DNA of 10,000 bases from Desulfomonile sp. (GTDB lineage: Bacteria; Desulfobacterota; Desulfomonilia; Desulfomonilales; Desulfomonilaceae), in contig JAIWNO010000167.1 of the NCBI GenBank assembly GCA_020216785.1, positions 1 through 10,000 on the forward strand. Direction: 5' to 3'. Below, in pieces: positions 1 through 6,293 of this stretch. The translations under genes and the position numbers were made by a program. Under the pieces are notes generated by a model. It was not told the DNA's origin. It ran no database searches and saw only the letters and a program-made list of their open reading frames with translations. Within the stretch, counting starts at the first letter, position 1. Each line of letters begins with the position of its first letter.

Positions 1-884
1 TGATAGATGATGATCGAATTGCACGGTGCCCCGTCGATGGACGAAGTCTGGTCGTAGGTCTGAGCGCCCAATTCCACCCGGCCCACGTCCTTGACTCTTG
101 TGATGCGGCCGCCTTCACCGGTCTTGATGATTATGTTGCCGAACTGCTCCGGGTCTTCCAGTCTGCCGAGAGTCTTGATGTTGAGTTGAAAGTCCTGGCC
201 CTTGGGAGCGGGCCGTTGCCCTATTTGGCCGGCCGCTACCTGGATGTTTTGGTTAGAGATCGCCTGATACACCTCGTTGGCAGTAAGTTTCCGCGACTCG
301 AGCTTGTCCGGATCAAGCCATACACGCATTCCGTAATCTTGCTGGGGAAACACCTGAACGTTTCCCACGCCGGGAATACGAGCGAGCACGTCTTTGATGT
401 TGATAGTCACGTAGTTGGCTATATACAGGCCGTCGTACCGCTGGTCCGGAGAGTATACGGACAGGACGGTTACCATGGTGGTGGAGACCTTTTGGGTGGT
501 GACTCCCTGACGTTGCACTTCTTGAGGAACTCTCGGCAAAGCTTGCGAGACACGATTCTGGGTCAGCACCGTGGCCATGTCCGGGTCCGTGCCCAGCTCG
601 AAGGTCACGTTGAGAGTGTACGAGCCATCGGCCGCGCTGGTGCTGCTCATATAGATCATCCGGTCAACACCGTTGACCTGCTGCTCAATAGGCGCCGCGA
701 CGGTATCCGCAACAACCTGCGGGTCAGCGCCCGGATATATCGCCCTAACCTGCACCACCGGGGGGGTGATGTTAGGAAACTGAGCTACGGGCAGAACGAA
801 GAGAGCGACACCTCCGGCGATCACGATGAGAATCGAGATTACCGAGGCGAAGATGGGGCGATTGATAAAGAATCGGCTTATCAT
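1..884 (-). CDS. RND efflux pump inner-membrane subunit (HAE-1/AcrB-like), N-terminal part, cut by window edge
   Basis: Proton-driven inner-membrane pump subunit of a tripartite efflux system that exports hydrophobic or amphiphilic compounds through a periplasmic adaptor and an outer-membrane channel. Seen: 294 codons from the start MISRFFINRPIFASV, a first membrane helix at about residues 10-30, then the periplasmic porter region. It includes the family stretches NGVDRMIYMSSTS, ARIPGVGNVQVF and a segment near VELGAQTYDQTSS. The rest of the roughly 1,000-residue family length lies beyond position 1. The ATG at 884 is 11 bp after the adaptor stop, and a weak AAGG precedes it, so translation may be coupled to the adaptor gene. 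The family is clear. Substrate cannot be told; multidrug export is the usual role of HAE-1 members, and the start motif argues against a heavy-metal (HME) pump. Confidence 0.95.
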   Translation of the reverse strand, partial: MISRFFINRPIFASVISILIVIAGGVALFVLPVAQFPNITPPVVQVRAIYPGADPQVVADTVAAPIEQQVNGVDRMIYMSSTSAADGSYTLNVTFELGTDPDMATVLTQNRVSQALPRVPQEVQRQGVTTQKVSTTMVTVLSVYSPDQRYDGLYIANYVTINIKDVLARIPGVGNVQVFPQQDYGMRVWLDPDKLESRKLTANEVYQAISNQNIQVAAGQIGQRPAPKGQDFQLNIKTLGRLEDPEQFGNIIIKTGEGGRITRVKDVGRVELGAQTYDQTSSIDGAPCNSIIIY

Positions 885-895
885 TTGTGCCTTGG

Positions 896-2095
896 CTATC
901 TCGCGGGAGGGGCCGGTTGTGGGGACTCCTTGCGTGTGCCTGCGGGCTCACCCGTCGGCGCGCTCGTGGGCTTGACCGGGGTGACTTTGCCGCCGGGCCG
1001 AGCGCGTTGCATGCCGTTCACGATGACCTGATCGTTCGGGCCCAAGCCCTTATCAATCACGCGCATCCGGTCAACGACGTGCCCGACAGTAACGGGACGC
1101 TTGTCCACGACGTTGTCCGCCCCCACCACCAGCACGTATCGGCCGCCTTGATCGATGCCGACCGCGACGTCGGGCACCAGATAAGCCTTGCGCGTGTCCA
1201 GCGGGACCCGGACCCGTGCGAAGAGCCCGGGAATGAGTATCCCGCTCTTGTTTTCGAATACGGCACGAGCCTGGATGGTGCCCGTGTTCGGGTCCACTTT
1301 GTTGTCAACGTAGTCCACTTGGCCTTGATGCGGGAAGCCGGACTCATCTGCAAGCGCGAGCATTGCCGGCGCTGACGGACGCTCGTCCCGACCGCGATCC
1401 TCAGGCGGGTACTTGCGCGCAAGTACAAGGAGATCCGCCTCACTTACATTGAAGTACGCGTACACCACATCATCGTTGACGACTGTGGTCAAGAGCGTCT
1501 TTTCCACAGCGCCTACGAGGTTCCCCACATCCACGAGATTGCGGCTGACACGGCCGTTAATGGGCGATATAACCGACGTATAGCCAAGGTTGAGCTGGGC
1601 CTTTTCCAGGTCTGCCTTGGCCTGCGAAACCTCCGCCTCTGCCATATCCCGCTTTGCTTTCTGTTCCAGATACTGGATTTCCGAAATGGACGCGGAGTCG
1701 TAGAGTTGCTTGGCCTTGTCAAATTGTACTTGAGCTAGGTCGCGAGCCGCGGATTTTGCCTGCAACCTCGCCGACGCCTCGTCCACTTGGGCCTGGAACG
1801 GCTTCGGATCAATGACAAAGAGCAAGTCCCCGGCATTGACTCTCGCATCGGGCTTGAAGTTGATCTTTTCGAGAACCCCCTCGACCCGCGCGCGGATCTC
1901 TACCGATTCGAACGCCGCGACATTGCCGGTAAATTCCAAATAATCCGTTACGTTTCTTTCAACGGGCGCGCTCACCACAACCTCAGGAGGAGGCGGGGGA
2001 ACGAATTTGGATTTCCCTGAGCCGCAGCCTGACAGGAGCGCAAGAATAGCGAACAGCGCTGTCACTAAAAAGATCGCGCGGACAAATGCCACCAT
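896..2095 (-). CDS. RND efflux periplasmic adaptor lipoprotein (membrane fusion protein)
   Basis: Links the inner-membrane RND pump to an outer-membrane channel; anchored in the periplasm by lipid. 399 residues, normal for the family. Seen: a signal peptide with lipobox LSGC (Cys24 as the acylated residue), a proline run (FVPPPPP), and a lipoyl/barrel-sandwich half at about 40-95 with GDLLFVIDPKPFQAQV. An alpha-helical hairpin follows at about 95-165, rich in A, K, Q and E. The second lipoyl half contains SPINGRVSRNLVDVGNLVG, and then come beta-barrel and membrane-proximal domains and a proline-rich tail. The frame is open further upstream, but the start at 2095 is chosen because AAGGAG lies six bases before it and it directly opens the signal peptide. 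It is the first gene of the operon with the pump. No TolC-like channel or regulator is visible in the window. Confidence 0.95.
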   Translation of the reverse strand: MVAFVRAIFLVTALFAILALLSGCGSGKSKFVPPPPPEVVVSAPVERNVTDYLEFTGNVAAFESVEIRARVEGVLEKINFKPDARVNAGDLLFVIDPKPFQAQVDEASARLQAKSAARDLAQVQFDKAKQLYDSASISEIQYLEQKAKRDMAEAEVSQAKADLEKAQLNLGYTSVISPINGRVSRNLVDVGNLVGAVEKTLLTTVVNDDVVYAYFNVSEADLLVLARKYPPEDRGRDERPSAPAMLALADESGFPHQGQVDYVDNKVDPNTGTIQARAVFENKSGILIPGLFARVRVPLDTRKAYLVPDVAVGIDQGGRYVLVVGADNVVDKRPVTVGHVVDRMRVIDKGLGPNDQVIVNGMQRARPGGKVTPVKPTSAPTGEPAGTRKESPQPAPPAR

Positions 2096-2304
2096 TGTTG
2101 ACTCCTTACGAATGGAGAGCCGCTGCTGCAGCGGAAAATGATGTCCGCCGAGGAGGAGCGTACTCCGGAACTGAGGAGATGCCGGCCCCACTAATCTTGC
2201 CGGAATTCCTCAGACAACGTGCGTCACCGTACTTGCGAACGGGCGTGCTGAGGACTTGGAAGGCAACCCACGCCGGCAGTCGAGAATTCCGGGAATTTCT
2301 ATGA
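2096..2304 (-). other. Leader/promoter region of the efflux operon with small inverted repeats
   Basis: Gap of 209 bp between the SEC-C gene and the adaptor gene, both on the minus strand. It holds three short dyads. CCGCTG/CAGCGG at 2120-2134 (3-base centre) is in the leader just upstream of the ribosome binding site. CTGAGGA at 2171-2177 pairs with TCCTCAG at 2207-2213. AATTCCGGGAATT at 2285-2297 is symmetric around a central G and lies just after the SEC-C stop. The first two could be operator sites for an efflux repressor and the last part of a weak terminator, but no T-run is present. I could not identify convincing -35 and -10 boxes. The dyads are seen; their functions are inferred. Confidence 0.35.
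2102..2107 (-). promoter_or_regulatory. Ribosome binding site of the efflux adaptor gene
   Basis: AAGGAG on the minus strand, six bases before the ATG at 2095. It decides the start: an ATG 32 codons further upstream in the same frame would add a sequence unlike a signal peptide and place this site inside the gene. Confidence 0.8.
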
Positions 2305-2709
2305 CTACGCTCCGCAGCAGCGCTTGTATTTCTTCCCCGAGCCGCAGGGACAGGGTGCATTGAGTGCCGGCGCTGCAGCAGCGACCGCGCGATTTCGTTG
2401 GGCGACGCGGCGGCCCACTTGGTAGCGCTTCCAAAGGAGATACATTGTCATCCCCACCATCACCAACCAAACGAACGCGAATCCCAGGATCTCACGAGTA
2501 TCGAACATTCCGGACACAACAAACCATATAAGCGCCACAGTCCAGACCGCTATCCAGATTAAACCGTACCAGGGACTTTGTCTCATCTTTTTCATTGCAA
2601 TACGGTGTAGCAGGTGGGGCCGCCGACGGTCAATATCTTCCGTTGAGAGTTCCGTGCCTTTGATGGTATGCTCGCTGGTGTTCATTCTCGGCATCGTGCC
2701 CACTTTCAT
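2305..2709 (-). CDS. Small two-helix membrane protein with C-terminal SEC-C zinc motif
   Basis: Function unknown. 134 residues: a polar N-terminus (1-45), two predicted membrane helices at about 47-69 and 73-93, a basic linker (KRYQVGRRVAQRNR), an Ala-rich stretch, and the terminal motif CPCGSGKKYKRCCG with Cys120, Cys122, Cys131 and Cys132. This matches the SEC-C consensus CxCx8C(C/H) known from the SecA C-terminus, where it binds zinc and contacts SecB and ribosomes. SEC-C is also found alone or fused to many other proteins, so a role in secretion is not implied. The start is uncertain: ATGs at 2709, 2694 and 2685 all have poor ribosome binding sites. The gene diverges from the radical SAM gene with 14 bp or slightly more between them. 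Confidence 0.8.
   Translation of the reverse strand: MKVGTMPRMNTSEHTIKGTELSTEDIDRRRPHLLHRIAMKKMRQSPWYGLIWIAVWTVALIWFVVSGMFDTREILGFAFVWLVMVGMTMYLLWKRYQVGRRVAQRNRAVAAAAPALNAPCPCGSGKKYKRCCGA
2643..2672 (+). promoter_or_regulatory. Possible sigma-70 promoter for the first radical SAM gene
   Basis: TTGAGA at 2643-2648 and TATGCT at 2667-2672 with an 18-base spacer match the -35 consensus at five of six and the -10 at four of six positions. They lie about 50 bases before the GTG start, inside the N-terminal part of the divergent SEC-C gene. A promoter there is needed because only 14 bp separate the genes, but this match could occur by chance. Confidence 0.3.
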
Positions 2710-2723
2710 CTGAAAGGTAAAGC

Positions 2724-5108
2724 GTGACGTTTCTCTTTATCAACGTGAACCACGACGTGGGTTATGAATCCTCCGAAAGCACTCCTATTTCCCTCGGATA
2801 TATCGTCGCCGCATTGGAGGCAGAGGGTTATCGAGGGGTGATCCTCGACGACCTGAAAGACAGGCCCCTCTCGTTCAAGAGCCTGGAAAAGTGGATACTC
2901 CGCCTCGATCCTTCGGTAATCGGCTTCACAGTTTATCAAAGCACCATTCATCGAGTGAGGCTCATTGCACGATACCTCAAGTCCCGGCACCGAAAGATCC
3001 ATGTGGTACTCGGCGGGCCTCAAATTATAGCCATGCCGTCGGAAGCCCTCAAAGAGCTTGAAGATGTGGACGCGCTCGTTCGCAGCGACGGCGAAATAGT
3101 GATGCCCGCGATGGCGCGTGCTCTCGCTGCCGGCGAAAGCCTTGAGTCTGTGCCCGGGATCACCTGCCGGTGCGGTGGAGGCATCTTGGACACCGACCCC
3201 GGCCTTGAGACGCCGCTGGACTTGGACGCGTACCCTTCACCCTACTTGACCGACCTGCTCAATCTCGAAGGAAAAGAAACCGCGATCCTCCTCTCGTCGA
3301 GGGGATGTTCGCACGCTTGCTGGTTCTGTATCACGCCCCATATCTGCAAAGGTCGGGTGCGTTTTCACTCTGTCGCGAGGATCGTCGACGAGATGGAGTC
3401 CCTCGCTGCTCGTGGGATTCAGCGTTTCTGGTTCGCGGACCCGAACTTCACGGAGGATCGTGCTCGAACCGAGGCGCTGCTCCAGGAGAAGATGCATCGC
3501 GGTATTGCTACGCCGTTTTGGTTTCAAACTCGGACGGACCTCATCGACCCCGCACTTCTGGAAAAACTGCAGGCCGCGGGCGCGGACACGGTGGCCTTCG
3601 GACTGGAGTCAGGCAGCCCAGGAGTGCTTGCTCGCACGAACAAGCGGATTCTCCTGGAACAAATCCGGGAAAATGTCGCGGCAGCCCAGGCGCTCGGTAT
3701 GGAAACCGAACTTTTTACCATCTTCGGTTTGCCGGGCGAGACGGTCGATGACGCACGCGAGACGCTGGAGTTTGTGCGATCCCTCGGTATTCCCGTTCAT
3801 TCCAATTCAGGATCGCAGCAAATGCAGCTCTACTTTGGGTCGGTGTATGCCAAGAATCCCGAGCGATTCGGGTTTAAGGCACTACCCGGTTACCGGCCGA
3901 GTTATCTTTCCGTCGGAGATGAGTACGAAACCGAATCTATGACAAGGAGCGACATCAAAAAGGTTCGGGATATGTGGACCCTCGCCAACGAACAGATGGA
4001 GCAGGATGTTTACTACAAACAGCGCCTGTTCGAGGTGTTGGATTTCCTGCTGGAAAACAGAGCCGGCCTCATGCACGAGCCGGCGCTATACGCGTTCGGC
4101 GCTCTGGCGAGTTGTGCTATTGAGGAGTTCGATCTTCTCGTTGACTTTCTCGAGGGGTACAGCCGATTGCCGGGAGTAGATCAGGCGGATGTGGCAGAAC
4201 TCGTATCCTCGCTTAATTTCTTCAGAGAGACCGACGAGCCCACTGGACCGACGGACCGGGTGATCTTCGACTCTCGGAGCTTTATGGACGGCGTGTCGTT
4301 CACCGGCATTTCCGGCAAGTACTGGGATGTGCTCCTTGGCAGAGGGCTGCTGCTGGAATCCTTCGAGCGAGCCTTTGTCGGGTCTCGTTCCGGGAACGAG
4401 CTGTCCTTCGAGTTCACCTTTCCGGAGGACTACTATGAGGAAGATCTGCGGGGCCGCACGGTAGAAGTGCACGCGAAAGTCCGCAAAGTTTTCACCAGGG
4501 TCGAAGCAAGCTCGCTCGAACAAGTGCGCAGCCTCGCTATTCGGAATCGCTACGACTTCCCGGACTTGGATTTGCTCAAGGACCACAACGAGATCCTCTA
4601 CTACTTGTCCCTGCGCGACGCGGACCCTGTTGCGCTCGCAAGAACGCCGTCCCATTTCTTGCGGCTTGCGCACAAACTGGCCAAGCTCGGCAAGAAACGC
4701 AGCATCGACCGCCTCGCGAGCGTGCTCGACGGCCGAAATGAAGCTCTTGGCGCGCTCGCGGATACCCTCGCTGCTGCGGGCAAATTCAGGTGGGCACTGG
4801 AGTATTATAATCGGCTTCCTGACGGCGGGCAGGCGATGGCGCTCAAACGCGCCCGGTGCCTCATTGCTGTGGACGAAGCCGCAAGTGCGCTTCAGGTGCT
4901 GGAATCGCTTTCCGAAGGCAATGGACTCGAATTCCAACAGGTTATGCTGGAGTGTCTCAAGAAGGCGCTCCCCGAATCAAACAGAATACCGTCACTGGAA
5001 CACCACGTTCTTGACCTGCGGGTGGCAGCCGCGCTGGAACGCGAGACCATGCCGCTTCCCGGCGCTCCTTCGGCCAGACCGGTCGTGCACGGCGTTCCGG
5101 ACCGGTAA
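2724..5108 (+). CDS. B12-binding-type radical SAM protein with long C-terminal extension
   Basis: Predicted SAM-cleaving radical enzyme; substrate unknown. 794 residues. A cobalamin-binding-like Rossmann domain spans about 1-140 (MTFLFINVN, STPISLGYIVAALEAEGY, VVLGGPQ), without the DxHxxG cobalamin ligand motif, as in many members of this class. The radical SAM domain spans about 185-400 and carries the cluster motif CxxxCxxC as Cys195, Cys199 and Cys202 (RGCSHACWFC). It also has FWFADPNF, FGLESGSPGVL and the SAM-pocket-like FGLPGET near 334. About 390 further residues follow; roughly 647-745 look like helical, TPR-like pairs (ALADTLAAAGKFRWALEYYN). The GTG start has GAAAGG six bases upstream. 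The class is sure; methyltransferase or other modifying chemistry is open. The following gene is 170 bp downstream beyond a palindromic repeat, so this is probably its own transcript. Confidence 0.9.
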   Translation: MTFLFINVNHDVGYESSESTPISLGYIVAALEAEGYRGVILDDLKDRPLSFKSLEKWILRLDPSVIGFTVYQSTIHRVRLIARYLKSRHRKIHVVLGGPQIIAMPSEALKELEDVDALVRSDGEIVMPAMARALAAGESLESVPGITCRCGGGILDTDPGLETPLDLDAYPSPYLTDLLNLEGKETAILLSSRGCSHACWFCITPHICKGRVRFHSVARIVDEMESLAARGIQRFWFADPNFTEDRARTEALLQEKMHRGIATPFWFQTRTDLIDPALLEKLQAAGADTVAFGLESGSPGVLARTNKRILLEQIRENVAAAQALGMETELFTIFGLPGETVDDARETLEFVRSLGIPVHSNSGSQQMQLYFGSVYAKNPERFGFKALPGYRPSYLSVGDEYETESMTRSDIKKVRDMWTLANEQMEQDVYYKQRLFEVLDFLLENRAGLMHEPALYAFGALASCAIEEFDLLVDFLEGYSRLPGVDQADVAELVSSLNFFRETDEPTGPTDRVIFDSRSFMDGVSFTGISGKYWDVLLGRGLLLESFERAFVGSRSGNELSFEFTFPEDYYEEDLRGRTVEVHAKVRKVFTRVEASSLEQVRSLAIRNRYDFPDLDLLKDHNEILYYLSLRDADPVALARTPSHFLRLAHKLAKLGKKRSIDRLASVLDGRNEALGALADTLAAAGKFRWALEYYNRLPDGGQAMALKRARCLIAVDEAASALQVLESLSEGNGLEFQQVMLECLKKALPESNRIPSLEHHVLDLRVAAALERETMPLPGAPSARPVVHGVPDR

Positions 5109-5150
5109 GAGATTGCACCGATGCGCTTTCAGACGGGTGACACCGGCGAA

Positions 5151-5217
5151 GTCGTTAGGGGCCGACCCGTGTGTTGGCCCGGCTTTCAGAGTGCACCCGC
5201 GGGTGCGCCCCTACGAC
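5151..5217 (+). repeat. Intergenic inverted repeat with nested perfect palindrome
   Basis: Outer arms GTCGTTAGGGGC (5151-5162) and GCCCCTACGAC (5207-5217) are complementary except for one missing base. Inside lies GCACCCGCGGGTGC (5193-5206), a perfect 14-base palindrome. The element sits between the first radical SAM gene and the crotonase gene. The core ACCCGCGGGT recurs in the gap after the MoaD-like gene, so this looks like a member of a dispersed intergenic repeat family. It could fold in RNA but has no T-run typical of an intrinsic terminator. Confidence 0.65.
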
Positions 5218-5263
5218 GGCCATATTCAAGTTTTGATACCGGATTGGCAACCCGTACCTTCAC

Positions 5264-5269
5264 AAGGAG
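5264..5269 (+). promoter_or_regulatory. Ribosome binding site deciding the crotonase start
   Basis: AAGGAG stands nine bases before the ATG at 5279 and directly abuts another in-frame ATG at 5270. The zero spacing rules out 5270 as the main start. Confidence 0.8.
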
Positions 5270-5278
5270 ATGACCCGC

Positions 5279-6112
5279 ATGGAATTACCCACGCCGGAAA
5301 AAGCAAGTCTAGTCACGTACCACAGAGAGGGCGCGATCGGGTTCATCACACTGAATCGACCGGAAAAGCGCAACGCGATGAACCTGGCGCTATGGAACGC
5401 GCTCGGGGAGACCGTGGCTGCCGCAGAACAAGACAAAGATCTTCGAGCAGCTATCGTGCGCGGCGAGGGCAAGTCATTCTGCGCCGGTCTTGACCTAGGC
5501 CCGGAGAACGAGCTGATCCCCGTGATGAGCAGCCCGGCGTCGGCTGCGCAGAAGCTGGAGTTTTACCGGGCAGTCCGGCACGTCCAGGAGATCTACAACC
5601 GACTGGAACGCCTCATCGTACCGACGATCGCGGTGATTCACGGGCATTGCCTCGGCGCGGGCCTTGAGCTTGCGCTCTGCTGCGATATTCGACTGACCTG
5701 CGCCGGGACGGTCTTTTCATTACCTGAGGCTCAGCTCGCGATTATTACCGATGTGGGCGGACTCCAACGCCTCCCCAAAGTAGTAGGGCCGGGGTACGCG
5801 CGGGAGATCGCGTTTCGAGGGCACCGCTTCAGCCCGGAGTGGGCCAAAGAGATCGGGCTGGTCAATCACCTGTATCCGGAAAAGGAGACCCTCGACGCGG
5901 CAGCAAAGACCATGGCTGAGGAAATCGCTGCCAATCCGCCTCTCGCAGTACAGGGGACGAAAGAGGTCTTGCTATACAATGATGAAGTGGGCCTGAACGA
6001 GGCGCTCGAGTACACGGCATCACGGTCGAGCATGATCATACCGTCCGAAGACCTTATCGAAGCGGTGCAGGCCTTCGCTCAAAAGAGAAAAGGTCAATAC
6101 AAGGGCCGCTGA
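5279..6112 (+). CDS. Crotonase-fold enzyme, probable delta3,5-delta2,4-dienoyl-CoA isomerase (ECH1-like)
   Basis: Predicted cytoplasmic enzyme shifting double bonds of 3,5-dienoyl-CoA to 2,4-dienoyl-CoA during oxidation of unsaturated acyl chains. 277 residues, normal for a crotonase. Seen: LNRPEKRNAMN near 25-35, first oxyanion-hole segment GKSFCAGLDL (64-73), second segment GHCLGAGLELALCCDI (122-137), and acidic residues Glu130, Glu150 and Asp158. The spacing of 20 and 8 residues equals that of Asp176, Glu196 and Asp204 in rat ECH1. TDVGGLQRLPKVVG and the C-terminal part also resemble ECH1 more than ordinary enoyl-CoA hydratases. The first acid is Glu rather than Asp, so hydratase activity is not excluded. 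The dienoyl-CoA reductase gene 181 bp downstream supports the isomerase role. Subfamily assignment is from remembered family sequences, not an alignment search. Confidence 0.85.
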   Translation: MELPTPEKASLVTYHREGAIGFITLNRPEKRNAMNLALWNALGETVAAAEQDKDLRAAIVRGEGKSFCAGLDLGPENELIPVMSSPASAAQKLEFYRAVRHVQEIYNRLERLIVPTIAVIHGHCLGAGLELALCCDIRLTCAGTVFSLPEAQLAIITDVGGLQRLPKVVGPGYAREIAFRGHRFSPEWAKEIGLVNHLYPEKETLDAAAKTMAEEIAANPPLAVQGTKEVLLYNDEVGLNEALEYTASRSSMIIPSEDLIEAVQAFAQKRKGQYKGR

Positions 6113-6150
6113 ACTGATGGTACCGACTGACAGAGACCCTTTCACGCGAT

Positions 6151-6188
6151 GCTGCGATCTTCTCGCTTCATTATTTGAAGACGGCAGC
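6151..6188 (+). other. Possible RNA stem-loop between crotonase and reductase genes
   Basis: GCTGCGATCTTC (6151-6162) and GAAGACGGCAGC (6177-6188) pair at 10 of 12 positions around a 14-base loop. It lies in the 181-bp gap, about 105 bases before the reductase start. It could be a processing or attenuation structure in a shared transcript; no T-run follows. The same bases form an open in-frame extension of the reductase, judged non-coding here. Confidence 0.3.
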
Positions 6189-6282
6189 GATCCTAATGCA
6201 CAAATGGTTGAGGAGGAAGGGAATCTGTCCCTACACAGAAACCACGACAATGTTGCACCTGAACCGGGAACCCGATCCACAC

Positions 6283-6288
6283 AGGAGG
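6283..6288 (+). promoter_or_regulatory. Ribosome binding site deciding the reductase GTG start
   Basis: AGGAGG lies five bases before the in-frame GTG at 6294. An ATG overlapping it at 6292 is out of frame. The site supports 6294 over the upstream ATG at 6117, which would add 59 residues absent from family members. Confidence 0.85.
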
Positions 6289-6293
6289 ACCAT

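Noticed and set aside
186..1031. 281-codon plus-strand open frame
   Set aside because: It is antisense to the RND pump and adaptor genes, which have unmistakable family sequences.
4086..4937. 283-codon open frame on the minus strand
   Set aside because: It lies wholly antisense to the radical SAM gene, whose frame has clear family motifs, and its translation resembles no known protein.
4630..5493. 287-codon plus-strand open frame bridging the radical SAM and crotonase genes
   Set aside because: It overlaps both genes out of frame, crosses the palindromic repeat, and is rich in Arg and Ser as typical of shadow frames in GC-rich DNA.
6117..6293. In-frame 59-codon N-terminal extension of the dienoyl-CoA reductase
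   Set aside because: The family begins at the GTG at 6294, which has an AGGAGG at good distance; the extension has no family features.
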